A stretch of 64,000 nt of DNA from Dryocola sp036489025 (GTDB lineage: Bacteria > Pseudomonadota > Gammaproteobacteria > Enterobacterales > Enterobacteriaceae). The notes below the pieces were generated by a model. That model was not told the origin of the DNA, made no database searches, and worked only from the letters and a program-made list of their open reading frames with translations. How positions within the stretch are numbered: position 1 is the first letter of the stretch; each line of letters starts with the position of its first letter. Shown piece by piece: positions 47,107 through 56,127 of the stretch. The stretch lies in NCBI GenBank assembly GCA_036489025.1, contig DASXGN010000036.1:68450-132449 (forward strand), written 5' to 3'. The position numbers and the translations under genes were made by a program.

Positions 47107-47820
47107 TTGATGTTTGCATGGATCTCCGACCCCAATGCGTGGATGGCGTTAGGCACCCTGACTATCCTGGAAATCGTACTGGGTATCGATAATATTATTT
47201 TCCTCTCTCTGGTCGTGGCTAAGCTTCCGAAAGAGCAGCAGCAGAAAGCCCGCCGTCTGGGCTTAGGCGCGGCAATGCTGATGCGTCTGGCGCTGCTGGC
47301 CTCAATTGCGTGGGTCACTCGCTTAACCGCGCCGCTGTTCAGCGTGTTGGGCAACGAGATTTCAGCGCGCGACCTGATTCTGCTGCTTGGCGGCCTGTTC
47401 CTGATTTGGAAGGCCAGCAAAGAAATTCACGAATCCATCGAAGGTGAAGAAGAAGGGCTCAAAACTAACGTTCACTCTTTCTTTGGCGCCATCGTGCAGA
47501 TTATGCTGCTGGATATTATTTTCAGTCTGGATTCGGTCATTACCGCCGTCGGCCTGTCCGACCATCTGTTCATTATGATGGCCGCGGTAGTGATTGCCGT
47601 TGGCGTGATGATGTTTGCCGCCCGCTCCATCGGCGACTTCGTTGACCGCCATCCGTCGGTCAAAATGCTGGCGCTGGCTTTCCTGCTGCTGGTTGGCTTT
47701 ACGCTGATTCTGGAGAGCTTCGACATTCACGTGCCGAAGGGCTACATCTACTTTGCAATGTTCTTCTCCATTGCGGTCGAAAGCCTCAACCTTATCCGCA
47801 ACAAGAAAAACCCGCTTTGA
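47107..47820 (+). CDS. ygdQ: TerC family inner-membrane protein YgdQ
   Basis: 237 residues, E. coli length. Seven to nine membrane helices with the TerC motifs EIVLGIDNIIFLSLV near 20 and DIIFSLDSVITAVGLS near 137, whose acidic residues lie within membrane helices. The family is tied to metal ion export or to insertion of metal-dependent proteins. The E. coli protein has no firm function. Confidence 0.92.
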   Translation: MMFAWISDPNAWMALGTLTILEIVLGIDNIIFLSLVVAKLPKEQQQKARRLGLGAAMLMRLALLASIAWVTRLTAPLFSVLGNEISARDLILLLGGLFLIWKASKEIHESIEGEEEGLKTNVHSFFGAIVQIMLLDIIFSLDSVITAVGLSDHLFIMMAAVVIAVGVMMFAARSIGDFVDRHPSVKMLALAFLLLVGFTLILESFDIHVPKGYIYFAMFFSIAVESLNLIRNKKNPL

Positions 47821-47826
47821 TCCCCG

Positions 47827-47862
47827 CAGGGGAAGGCTTTCACGCTTTCCCCTGATTTATTT
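47827..47862 (+). terminator. Terminator after ygdQ
   Basis: CAGGGGAA and TTTCCCCTG pair, followed by ATTTATTTT, just downstream of the ygdQ stop. Confidence 0.75.
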
Positions 47863-47947
47863 TAAGAATTTCCTGCTTATCTTCTCGCCTTTAAAAGATT
47901 ATTACTAAACTATATAGGTCATTCCATTCCTGACGAGGCGAATAACG

Positions 47948-48166
47948 ATGAAAAAATGGGCAGTTGTCATTTCCGCAGTAGGCCTGGCGTTTGCCGTTTC
48001 CGGCTGCAGCAGCGATTACGTCATGGCGACCAAAGACGGCCGCATGATCCTCACCGACGGTAAACCTAAGGTCGACGATGAAACCGGACTGGTGAGCTAC
48101 CGCGACAGCCAGGGCAACGAGATGCAAATCAACCGTGATGATGTCTCACAAATCATTGAACGTTAA
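47948..48166 (+). CDS. ygdR: Small lipoprotein YgdR
   Basis: 72 residues. Lipoprotein signal peptide with lipobox VSGC (Cys about 20) and a DUF903 domain (YVMATKDGRMILTDGKPK), a paralogue of YgdI at 19768. Function unknown. GACGAGG precedes the start codon. Confidence 0.93.
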   Translation: MKKWAVVISAVGLAFAVSGCSSDYVMATKDGRMILTDGKPKVDDETGLVSYRDSQGNEMQINRDDVSQIIER

Positions 48167-48309
48167 CTCCTGAAGGTCAGCGCCTCGCTGGCCTGAATAC
48201 TTTTCTTCCCTCCCCCTCTTTCGCTTTTGCTTCCCCTCTGCCATGTTAATAGTCCTTTTTTGTCGGGCGCTTGCCTGATGTGGTCTGGTAGAAGAATAAG
48301 GAAGCCGGC

Positions 48310-49350
48310 ATGCACTATCATCGTATTCCCCATAGCTCACTTGAAATAAGCACGCTGGGGCTGGGAACCATGACGTTCGGTGAACAAAACAGCGAAGCCG
48401 ATGCCCACGCTCAACTCGATTACGCCGTCAGCCAGGGAGTGAACCTGATTGACGCCGCAGAAATGTACCCCGTCCCTCCACGCCCGGAAACACAGGGTCT
48501 GACGGAGACCTACGTCGGCAACTGGCTGAAGAAAAGCGGCAGCCGCGAAAAGCTCATCGTTGCCTCCAAGGTCAGTGGCCCGAGCCGCAACAACGACGCG
48601 GGCATCCGCCCTAATCAAATTCTGGATCGCAAAAATATCCGCGACGCGCTGGATGCCAGCCTGAAGCGTCTGCAAACCGATTACCTCGACCTGTATCAGG
48701 TTCACTGGCCGCAGCGCGCCACCAACTGCTTCGGCAAGCTGGGCTATACGTGGACCGATAACGCCGTGCCCGTCACGCTGCTGGAAACGCTGGAAGCCCT
48801 GGCTGAGTTCCAGCGCGCGGGCAAAATCCGCTACATCGGCGTATCCAACGAAACGCCGTGGGGCGTAATGCGCTATTTGCAGCTGGCGGAAAAACACGAT
48901 CTGCCGCGCATCGTGACCATTCAAAATCCTTACAGTTTGGTCAACCGCAGCTTCGAAGTGGGCCTTTCGGAAATCAGCCAGCGCGAAGGCGTGGAGCTGC
49001 TGGCCTACTCCTGCCTGGCCTTCGGCACGCTCACGGGCAAATATCTTAACGGGGCGAAGCCTGCGGGCGCTCGCAACACGCTGTTTAGCCGTTTCACCCG
49101 CTACAGCGGTGAACAGGCTCAGCTGGCGGTTGCTGCCTATGTGGACGTGGCTAAGCGTCATAATCTGGACCCGGCGCAGATGGCGCTGGCCTTCGTCCGC
49201 CGCCAGCCGTTCGTCGCCAGCACCCTGCTGGGGGCAACCACGCTTGAGCAGTTGAAAACCAACCTTGAAAGCCTGCATCTGGAATTAAGCGAAGAGGTGG
49301 TAGAGGAACTGGAAGCGGTAAACCGCGTTTATACCTATCCGGCACCTTAA
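48310..49350 (+). CDS. tas: Aldo-keto reductase Tas
   Basis: 346 residues (E. coli 346). NADPH-dependent aldo-keto reductase; in E. coli extra copies suppress a tyrosine auxotrophy. The tetrad positions are seen in LIDAAEMYPVPP (Asp, Tyr near 56-61), LIVASKVSG (Lys near 92) and QVHWPQR (His near 136). The substrate is not known. Confidence 0.94.
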   Translation: MHYHRIPHSSLEISTLGLGTMTFGEQNSEADAHAQLDYAVSQGVNLIDAAEMYPVPPRPETQGLTETYVGNWLKKSGSREKLIVASKVSGPSRNNDAGIRPNQILDRKNIRDALDASLKRLQTDYLDLYQVHWPQRATNCFGKLGYTWTDNAVPVTLLETLEALAEFQRAGKIRYIGVSNETPWGVMRYLQLAEKHDLPRIVTIQNPYSLVNRSFEVGLSEISQREGVELLAYSCLAFGTLTGKYLNGAKPAGARNTLFSRFTRYSGEQAQLAVAAYVDVAKRHNLDPAQMALAFVRRQPFVASTLLGATTLEQLKTNLESLHLELSEEVVEELEAVNRVYTYPAP

Positions 49351-49355
49351 GACAG

Positions 49356-49385
49356 AACCTTCCTCTCCGGGCGGGGAGGAAGGTT
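49356..49385. terminator. Convergent hairpin between tas and lplT
   Basis: AACCTTCCTC and GAGGAAGGTT form a perfect 10-bp stem between two converging genes. T runs are poor on both sides, so strength is uncertain. Confidence 0.55.
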
Positions 49386-49396
49386 AACAAAACCCG

Positions 49397-50593
49397 TTAT
49401 TTCTGACGCAGCTTCCAGATCCACAGTCCGCTAATCGCCAGCGCAAACACTGCGCCAAAGCCCACGCCAATGCCGACAATCGGCGCGCCGGTTTTGACCG
49501 CCAGCGAATACAGGCCGAGCATCAGCAGCATCGCCGTGTTCTCGCCCAGGTTCTGCACCGCAATCGCATTGCCCGCCCCGACGGTTTGCTTCCCGCGCTC
49601 CTGCAACAGCGCGTTAAGCGGCACGACGAAGAACCCGCCGAGCACGCCAATCAGCAGCAGCAGCGCATAAGACGGCAAAAGCGCATGCTGGAGAGCGAAG
49701 AACAGTACGCCGATGCCGATTAAAATCCCCGCGGGCATGCAGCGAGCCACGGTTTCAAGCGTCACCAGCTTCGCCGCCGCTCCCGCGCCTGCGACTATCC
49801 CTACCGCCACCATCGCATTCAGGTAGGTTGGCGTGGCGTTATCCGTGATTCCCAGCGCTACCGGTACCCAGAGCACCAGCAGGAAACGCAGGGTGACGCC
49901 CGCGCCCCAGAACAAACTGGTCCCCACCAAAGAGAAACGCGTTTCGCCGTTGTGCCACAGCGTGCGGCAGGCGGAGAAAAAGCTGCGCGTCATCGGCGTA
50001 AAGCGCCACGACTGGCCCGGGCGAGCGGGAGCCAGCTTCGGAATATAAAAATTCGCCGCGACCGCGCCCGCATAAACCAGCACGCAAACGCCCAGCGCGG
50101 CCAGAATATGCCAGTCGGCGAGCACGCCGCCCGCCATCGAGCCCAGCAGAATCGCGGCAATCGTGGAGGATTCCATAATACCGTTAGCCTTGACCAGGCG
50201 ATCGCCGGTTGTCAGCTCGCCGAGAATCCCGTACTTCGCCGGAGAGTAAGCGGCAGCGCCCACGCCCACCAGCGTGTAGCCAAGAAAGGGATTGAAACCG
50301 AAGCAGATAATGGCCGCGCCAACCAGCTTTAACCCGTTAGCAAACATCATGACGCGCCCTTTGGCGAAGCTATCCGCTATCTGCCCGACAAACGGCGCAA
50401 AAAGTATGTAAGCACCGACAAAAACCATCTGCAAAACCGGCTGGCTCCAGTCGGGATAAAACTGCTGCTTAAGCACCGCAAGGGTGGCAAACAGCAGCGC
50501 GTTATCGCCGAAAGCCGACAGGAACTGGGCGGCGGTAACCGCCTTCATCCCTTTGGACCACAGAGAAGTATCGCTCACGGCGCTATCATGCAT
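49397..50593 (-). CDS. lplT: Lysophospholipid transporter LplT
   Basis: 398 residues (E. coli 397), MFS with 12 helices. It flips lysophosphatidylethanolamine inward across the inner membrane for re-acylation by Aas. Conserved stretches include QFLSAFGDNALLFATLAVL and GVGAAAYSPAKYGILGEL. The start lies eight bases inside the aas end. Confidence 0.95.
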   Translation of the reverse strand: MHDSAVSDTSLWSKGMKAVTAAQFLSAFGDNALLFATLAVLKQQFYPDWSQPVLQMVFVGAYILFAPFVGQIADSFAKGRVMMFANGLKLVGAAIICFGFNPFLGYTLVGVGAAAYSPAKYGILGELTTGDRLVKANGIMESSTIAAILLGSMAGGVLADWHILAALGVCVLVYAGAVAANFYIPKLAPARPGQSWRFTPMTRSFFSACRTLWHNGETRFSLVGTSLFWGAGVTLRFLLVLWVPVALGITDNATPTYLNAMVAVGIVAGAGAAAKLVTLETVARCMPAGILIGIGVLFFALQHALLPSYALLLLIGVLGGFFVVPLNALLQERGKQTVGAGNAIAVQNLGENTAMLLMLGLYSLAVKTGAPIVGIGVGFGAVFALAISGLWIWKLRQK

Positions 50594-52745
50594 GCTGCGT
50601 CTCCTGCTCTTCCAGCAAAGCTTTCAGGCTGATGAAATCGGGCTTGCCGCTGCCCAGAACCGGCAGCTGCTTCAGGAAGCGAATATCGCGAGGAACCGCC
50701 AGCTCCGGAATGCCGTGTTCGCGCGCGTGGCGCAGCAGCTTTTCGCGGTTAAGCTCATTGTCGGTGGTGAACATCACCAGCGCCTCACCTTTCGCCGCGT
50801 CGCTTTTAACCACGGTGGCGTGCATTTTATCCGGAGAGACGCCCAGCGCCAGCTGCTCAACCATCTCCAGCGATACCATCTCACCGGCAATTTTTGCGAA
50901 GCGTTTGGCGCGGCCCTGGATAATGCAGAACCCCTGCTCATCAAATTTGACGATGTCACCGGTGTCATACCAGCCCTGTTCTGTTTCACCCTGCGCGTTT
51001 TCAGCGGCGGGGGCTTCAAGCACGCCAGGATTTTCCACCCGCAGATAGCCGTTCATAATGTTCGGGCCGCGCAGCTGTAGGCGACCGCCATCCTCAATGC
51101 CCGGCACGGCCATAAGGCGTGCATCCATGGCTGGCAGAATGCGGCCAACGGTGCCCGGCTTCGCCGCCATCGGCACATTAATCGATACCACCGGCGCGCA
51201 CTCTGTCACGCCGTAGCCTTCCAGAATGCGCAGGCCGAATTTATCCTGCCAGAGTTGCTTCGTGCTGTCCTGAAGCTTTTCGGCCCCCGCCACCACGTAG
51301 CGCAGGCGGAAGAAATCGTAAGGATTGGCGAAGCGTGCATAGTTGCCGAGGAAGGTTGAAGTGCCGAACAACACCGTGCAGTTGCGGTCATAAACCAGCT
51401 CGGGCACTACGCGGTAATGAAGCGGGCTTGGATAGAGGAACACTTCCGCGCCGGTAAGCAGCGGCGTGAACAGGCCCACGGTCAGGCCAAACGAATGGAA
51501 AAGCGGCAGCGCCGACATAAAGCGATCGTTGGCGGTAAAGTCGGCGATAGTGCGAATCTGCTCAACGTTGGCCAGCAGGCTTTTATGGCTGTGAACCACG
51601 CCCTTAGGATTGCCCTCTGACCCCGAGGTAAACAGCACCATCGCGGCATCCTCCGGCTTCTGTTTCACCTGCGCAAGGCGCGGGGCCAGCAGGTGCGCGA
51701 AGATCCACAGCTTATCGGCGGCGGTCACATCCCCTTTGAGATCTTCGAGGAAAACCCAGCGAACCTGAGTCAGCTGCTCCGGCAGATGCCACAGCTTGCC
51801 TTTGTCCAGGAACTGACGCGAGGTAAAGACCGTTTTAATCTGCGCGGCGGTAATGGCGCTGGTCAGCCCCTTCACGCCCGCCGTGTAATTCATCATCGCC
51901 GGGATGCGGCCCCGGGACGACGCGCCAAAAATAACCGCCGCGCTGATTGCCGCGTTGGGCAGCATCAAACCGATGGTTTCGCCCGGCTCGCTGTATTTAT
52001 TCAGAATACGCCCGACAAACAGCGTCTTGGTTAGCAGCGCCCGGTAGGTATCCGGCTTGAAGTTAATATCCTCGATGCAGTTTTTACGCGAGCCGTAACG
52101 ATACTGCGCGGCCAGCAGGGCTTCGTACAGCGTCTCACGCGGGCGCACCGCCATACGGGCTTCCATCATAATTTGATGCAGCATTTCACCGGCTATTTTG
52201 CGGCGGTCGCGGGCGCGAGGCGCTTCAGGCATGGCAATGGTTGTCGGCGGCAGAATGTGCAGGCTGATACGCGGGAACAGGCGCTGCTTCACCAGGCCCT
52301 TGAGGCGGCTGAAAAACGTCAGCTCCGCGCCGTCAATTCTGAGCGGAACAACCGTGGCGCTGGATTTGGCAGCCACAAAACCGGCGCCTTCATAGATTTT
52401 CATCAGCGAGCCAGTGACGGAAATACGGCCTTCCGGGAAGATAACCACCGGGCGGCCCTGCTCCACCAGGCGCACCAGATGCTTAATCGACATCGGCTTA
52501 GTAGGATCGAGCGGCACAAAATCAATCAGCGGTTTCAGCCAGCGCATATACCACTGCTGGCTAATTGAGGAGTAAACGGCAAAAACAGGGCGGACGGGTA
52601 AAAACAGCGCCAGCAGGATACCGTCGATGAAAGAGACGTGATTGGGCACAATCAGCACGCGCGGTAAATTCAGCGCGTTAAGATCGCCCGTCAGACGCAC
52701 CCGGAAAAGAAGGCGAAACAGCGCGCGAAAAAATCCTAGAAGCAT
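50586..52745 (-). CDS. aas: Bifunctional acyl-ACP synthetase / 2-acyl-GPE acyltransferase Aas
   Basis: 719 residues (E. coli 719). The N-terminal PlsC-type domain has NHVSFIDG (HX4D, near 36) and FPEGRISVTG; the AMP-dependent synthetase domain has LFTSGSEGNPKGVVHSHKS near 370 and GYGVTECAPVVSI. It re-acylates lysophospholipid delivered by LplT. In an aas-lplT operon. Confidence 0.95.
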   Translation of the reverse strand: MLLGFFRALFRLLFRVRLTGDLNALNLPRVLIVPNHVSFIDGILLALFLPVRPVFAVYSSISQQWYMRWLKPLIDFVPLDPTKPMSIKHLVRLVEQGRPVVIFPEGRISVTGSLMKIYEGAGFVAAKSSATVVPLRIDGAELTFFSRLKGLVKQRLFPRISLHILPPTTIAMPEAPRARDRRKIAGEMLHQIMMEARMAVRPRETLYEALLAAQYRYGSRKNCIEDINFKPDTYRALLTKTLFVGRILNKYSEPGETIGLMLPNAAISAAVIFGASSRGRIPAMMNYTAGVKGLTSAITAAQIKTVFTSRQFLDKGKLWHLPEQLTQVRWVFLEDLKGDVTAADKLWIFAHLLAPRLAQVKQKPEDAAMVLFTSGSEGNPKGVVHSHKSLLANVEQIRTIADFTANDRFMSALPLFHSFGLTVGLFTPLLTGAEVFLYPSPLHYRVVPELVYDRNCTVLFGTSTFLGNYARFANPYDFFRLRYVVAGAEKLQDSTKQLWQDKFGLRILEGYGVTECAPVVSINVPMAAKPGTVGRILPAMDARLMAVPGIEDGGRLQLRGPNIMNGYLRVENPGVLEAPAAENAQGETEQGWYDTGDIVKFDEQGFCIIQGRAKRFAKIAGEMVSLEMVEQLALGVSPDKMHATVVKSDAAKGEALVMFTTDNELNREKLLRHAREHGIPELAVPRDIRFLKQLPVLGSGKPDFISLKALLEEQETQHA

Positions 52746-52849
52746 TTCAACTCCATTTGTTAAGAATCAGCTCAGAATTAAGTGTAGTGGCAGCAGATTA
52801 CATGAGTTGCTTTCAAGGCGCGAGAGTGGGATGGCGGCGGGAAAATGGC

Positions 52850-52938
52850 AAAAAAAAACCTGCGCATCTGCGCAGGTCGGTGCAAGAAGATTTGTACACA
52901 CAGCGTACGAAGAATTCTCACCAATCAATACCTCTGGG
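52850..52938 (-). ncRNA. omrA: OmrA small RNA
   Basis: The minus strand starts CCCAGAGGTATTGATTGGTG and ends in a CCTGCGCAGATGCGCAGG hairpin with a long T run, matching E. coli OmrA at both ends and in place (next to aas). OmpR-activated, Hfq-dependent repressor of outer-membrane protein and curli regulator mRNAs. The middle differs from E. coli. Confidence 0.93.
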
Positions 52939-53056
52939 ATCTGAATTGTGGCGCAGGACGGCAAGAGCAACCAGTGGGAAAACGCAAGGGAATGAACGCA
53001 AGTGCAACCAGGTGTTTAAAATATCGCTTCTTGTTACAGGTGGCTTTTGACGGGCG

Positions 53057-53140
53057 AAAAAAAACCTGCGCATCCGCGCAGGTTGGTGTAATTCTTGTGG
53101 TCAGCATCAGGCGCCGACACCACCTATCAATACCTCTGGG
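53057..53140 (-). ncRNA. omrB: OmrB small RNA
   Basis: The minus strand starts CCCAGAGGTATTGATAGGTG and ends AATTACACCAACCTGCGCGG with the same terminator type, as in E. coli OmrB. It shares the 5' seed and the 3' hairpin with OmrA 200 bases away, but the central part is different. A TACATT -10-like element is placed seven bases before the 5' end. Confidence 0.93.
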
Positions 53141-53393
53141 ACCACAAATGTAGCAGCGGCCAGCGGATTTCCGCCATGTCGAAATCGCAACAGCTCACTG
53201 CAAACTGTAAGCAAAAATTTAGCCTGAAATTATTGAAAATCCGCCACATGCCGAACCCTGCCGCTGCGCCTGAGTTTGCTCTCTCAAATACATGTAACGA
53301 TGGCACCTATAAGCGGCATTTATTCCTTAAGTTTGCGAGCGCGGTGACGGTTGCGCCCTTGAAGTGCCATGGCTTTTCCGTAACACTGAAGCC

Positions 53394-53410
53394 TGTGTAA
53401 ACGCTTACCC
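53394..53410 (+). promoter_or_regulatory. GalR-type operator upstream of galR
   Basis: GTGTAAACGCTTACCC is a near-match to the Gal operator pattern GTGnAAnC.GnTTnCAC and lies 17-32 bases before the galR start, suggesting autoregulation. The stretch 53141-53393 shows nothing else. Confidence 0.65.
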
Positions 53411-53426
53411 CACTGGATATTGACTC

Positions 53427-54446
53427 ATGGCGACAATAAAAGATGTAGCGCGGCTGGCAGGTGTTTCTGTTGCCACGGTGTCCCGCGTAATTAACGACTC
53501 GCCAAAAGCCAGCGACGCCTCACGCCAGGCCGTGACCAGCGCAATGGAAGAGCTCAATTACCATCCTAACGCCAACGCCCGCGCGCTGGCCCAGCAAACG
53601 ACGGAAACCATCGGTCTGATCGTCGGCGATGTCTCAGACCCTTTCTTCGGCGCGATGGTAAAAGCCGTCGAGCAGGTGGCCTACCGCACCGGCAATTTTC
53701 TGCTGATTGGCAACGGGTATCACAACGAGCAAAAAGAGCGCCAGGCCATCGAGCAGCTGATTCGCCACCGCTGCGCCGCGCTGGTGGTACATGCCAAGAA
53801 AATCCCCGATGCCGAACTGATTTCCCTGATGAAACAGATGCCCGGCATGGTGCTGATCAACCGCACGCTGGCCGGTTTTGAGCAACGCTGCGTGGCGCTG
53901 GATGACCGCTACGGCGCCTGGCTTGCCACCCGTCACCTCATCCAGCAGGGTCACACTAAAATTGGCTATCTGTGCTCCAACCACGCAATCTCCGACGCCG
54001 AAGATCGTTTGCAGGGCTATTACGACGCGCTGACGGAGCACGGGATCCCGATCAACGATCGCCTGGTGACCTTTGGCGAACCGGATGAGAGCGGCGGCGA
54101 ACAGGCTATGACCGAACTGCTGGGTCGCGGCAAGCATTTCACGGCGGTTGCCTGCTACAACGATTCCATGGCCGCAGGCGCAATGGGCGTGCTGAACGAC
54201 AACGGCATCGACGTGCCGAAAGAGATTTCACTGATTGGTTTTGATGACGTGCTGATTTCGCGCTACGTGCGTCCTCGCCTCACCACCGTGCGCTACCCCA
54301 TCGTCACCATGGCCACGCAGGCTGCGGAGCTGGCAATGGCGCTGGCAGAGAACCGGCCGCTGCCTGAAACGACGCATATCTTCAGCCCAACGCTGGTACG
54401 CCGCCATTCCGTGGTTGCGGCCACCGGCGAGCCAGGCGTGCCTTAA
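53427..54446 (+). CDS. galR: Galactose regulon repressor GalR
   Basis: 339 residues (E. coli 343). LacI family: HTH MATIKDVARLAGVSVATVSR at 1-20, hinge ANARALAQQTTETIG, then a periplasmic-binding-type core almost identical to E. coli up to SPTLVRRHSV. Only the last few residues differ. The stop codon overlaps the converging GNAT gene by four bases. Confidence 0.95.
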   Translation: MATIKDVARLAGVSVATVSRVINDSPKASDASRQAVTSAMEELNYHPNANARALAQQTTETIGLIVGDVSDPFFGAMVKAVEQVAYRTGNFLLIGNGYHNEQKERQAIEQLIRHRCAALVVHAKKIPDAELISLMKQMPGMVLINRTLAGFEQRCVALDDRYGAWLATRHLIQQGHTKIGYLCSNHAISDAEDRLQGYYDALTEHGIPINDRLVTFGEPDESGGEQAMTELLGRGKHFTAVACYNDSMAAGAMGVLNDNGIDVPKEISLIGFDDVLISRYVRPRLTTVRYPIVTMATQAAELAMALAENRPLPETTHIFSPTLVRRHSVVAATGEPGVP

Positions 54447-54892
54447 AGCTTAAGCCGGTAGAGGTGGACGGGCTTATCCGGATAGTCCAGCCCGTCGCCA
54501 ATATACTGCCAGCCGGAGCGCTCGTAATAGCCCTTGCAGGCCGAATACAAATAGAGATGCGGATAGCCCAGGCGGCGAGCAAATTCGATAACGTGCTGCT
54601 GAAGCTGCTCCCCCAGCCCGCGCCCGCGCTGCTTTTCATCGATATAAAGGGCCGCCAGCCACGGGTAAAGATCCTGGCGACTAATCAAATCACAGCGCCA
54701 CAGCCCCACCGTTCCCAGCGGCGTTTCGCCCTCGGTCGCCACAAAGGTCAGCGGCATTTCGCCCTCTCGCTGGCTGGTCGCCACAATTGCAGCAAAAAAT
54801 GCCCTGCTTGTCGGCGTGCCGAAAGCCTGCCAGATCCAGTCGGTGACCTGCTGCGCATGATGCGGTACGGCGTAGAGCGGTTGGATTTTCAT
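54443..54892 (-). CDS. GNAT family N-acetyltransferase
   Basis: 149 residues. The acetyl-CoA binding motif A is LYIDEKQRGRGLGEQLQQHV near residue 85, followed by LGYPHLYLYSACKGYYERSGW. The start at 54892 (MKIQPLYAVPHH) was preferred because the preceding 15 residues look non-conserved. The substrate is unknown. It is absent between galR and lysA in E. coli K-12 and is divergent from the next regulator gene. Confidence 0.8.
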   Translation of the reverse strand: MKIQPLYAVPHHAQQVTDWIWQAFGTPTSRAFFAAIVATSQREGEMPLTFVATEGETPLGTVGLWRCDLISRQDLYPWLAALYIDEKQRGRGLGEQLQQHVIEFARRLGYPHLYLYSACKGYYERSGWQYIGDGLDYPDKPVHLYRLKL

Positions 54893-55095
54893 CTTAGCTA
54901 ACCCGGCAAATAGTCTGCGCCAGCACGATAGCATCACAATTTGTTGAGGACATTATCTGCATTGTCGAAAAGCGTGATCCTGGTATGACATTTACATGGC
55001 GAAGCGGTATGCCGGATCTTCCCGCTCTGACTCCTGTGTTAGACTGCGCTCAATACTGCGGCATCGCGACGGAAGACTTAATCAGGAATGAATCG

Positions 55096-56127
55096 ATGGT
55101 AACAATGCTGGATGTCTCGCTACGCGCAGGCGTGTCTAAAGCAACGGTATCTCGCGTGTTAAACGGCACCGGACAGGTAAAAGAAAGCACCCGCAAACAG
55201 GTCTTTAAGGCGATGGAAGAGCTGGGCTATCGCCCAAACTTTCTGGCTCGTTCGCTGGCCAACCGCAGCAGCAACAGCGTGGGATTAGTGGTTTCAACCT
55301 TTGACGGCTTCTACTTTGGCCGCCTGTTACAGCAGGCTTCCCGCCAGACCGAAGCCCACGGTAAACAGCTGATCGTCACCGACGGGCACGATACGCCGCA
55401 AAAGGAGCTCGACGCCGTGCAGATGCTGGTTGACCGCCACTGCGACGCCATCGTGCTCTACACGCGCTTTATGTCCGAACGGGCGTTGATTTCACTGATG
55501 ACCTCCATCCGGGTTCCGCTGGTGGTGATTAACCGCGATGTGGTGCAGGCTCGCGAGCGCTGCGTTTTCTTCGAACAGCAGGACGCGGCGTTTCAGGCCA
55601 CAGAATATTTAATCGAGCAGGGCCATCGCGAAATAGCCTGCATCACGGTGCCCATCTCCACGCCAACCGGGCAGGCCCGTCTGATGGGCTATCGCAAAGC
55701 GCTGCAAAAGCACGGCATTCGCTTCAGCGAAGAAAGGGTAAAAAACGGCGACTCCACGATGACCGTCGGCCACCAGCTTTGTCAGGAGCTGCTGGAAAGC
55801 AAAGTCGCTTTTACGGCGCTGTTTGCCTGCAATGACGATATGGCGCTGGGCGCTTCAAAAGCGCTGCATCAGGCGGGGATTCGTATTCCGGAAGAGATGT
55901 CGCTGTTTGGCTTTGACGATGCGCCAAGCGCCCAGTGGCTCCAGCCCGCACTCTCCACGGTTTATCTGCCGATTGACAGCATGATAACGACCGCCATCGA
56001 TCAGGCGATCAAACTGGTCAACGGCGAAGATCTTCAGCCGATCCCGCCGTTTGTGGGCACTTTGGTACTGCGTGAATCCGTTGCGCCCGGCCCGTATTTC
56101 ACCGCCAGGCGCGGCGCGTTAAAGTAG
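55096..56127 (+). CDS. LacI family transcriptional regulator, AscG-like
   Basis: 343 residues. HTH MLDVSLRAGVSKATVSRVLN at about 4-23, hinge FLARSLANRSSNSVGLVV, and a sugar-binding core with LFACNDDMALGASKALHQ and LFGFDDAP. It resembles E. coli AscG (cellobiose/arbutin/salicin repressor) more than GalR, but is clearly different. Start at 55096 with AGGA upstream; the frame from 54985 adds 37 unmatched residues. No sugar transport operon is nearby, so its target is unknown. Its end overlaps lysA by nine bases. Confidence 0.82.
   Translation: MVTMLDVSLRAGVSKATVSRVLNGTGQVKESTRKQVFKAMEELGYRPNFLARSLANRSSNSVGLVVSTFDGFYFGRLLQQASRQTEAHGKQLIVTDGHDTPQKELDAVQMLVDRHCDAIVLYTRFMSERALISLMTSIRVPLVVINRDVVQARERCVFFEQQDAAFQATEYLIEQGHREIACITVPISTPTGQARLMGYRKALQKHGIRFSEERVKNGDSTMTVGHQLCQELLESKVAFTALFACNDDMALGASKALHQAGIRIPEEMSLFGFDDAPSAQWLQPALSTVYLPIDSMITTAIDQAIKLVNGEDLQPIPPFVGTLVLRESVAPGPYFTARRGALK

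Noticed and set aside
48337..49278. A 313-codon minus-strand frame opposite tas
   Set aside because: tas matches its family along its full length; the antisense frame has no family resemblance or ribosome-binding site.
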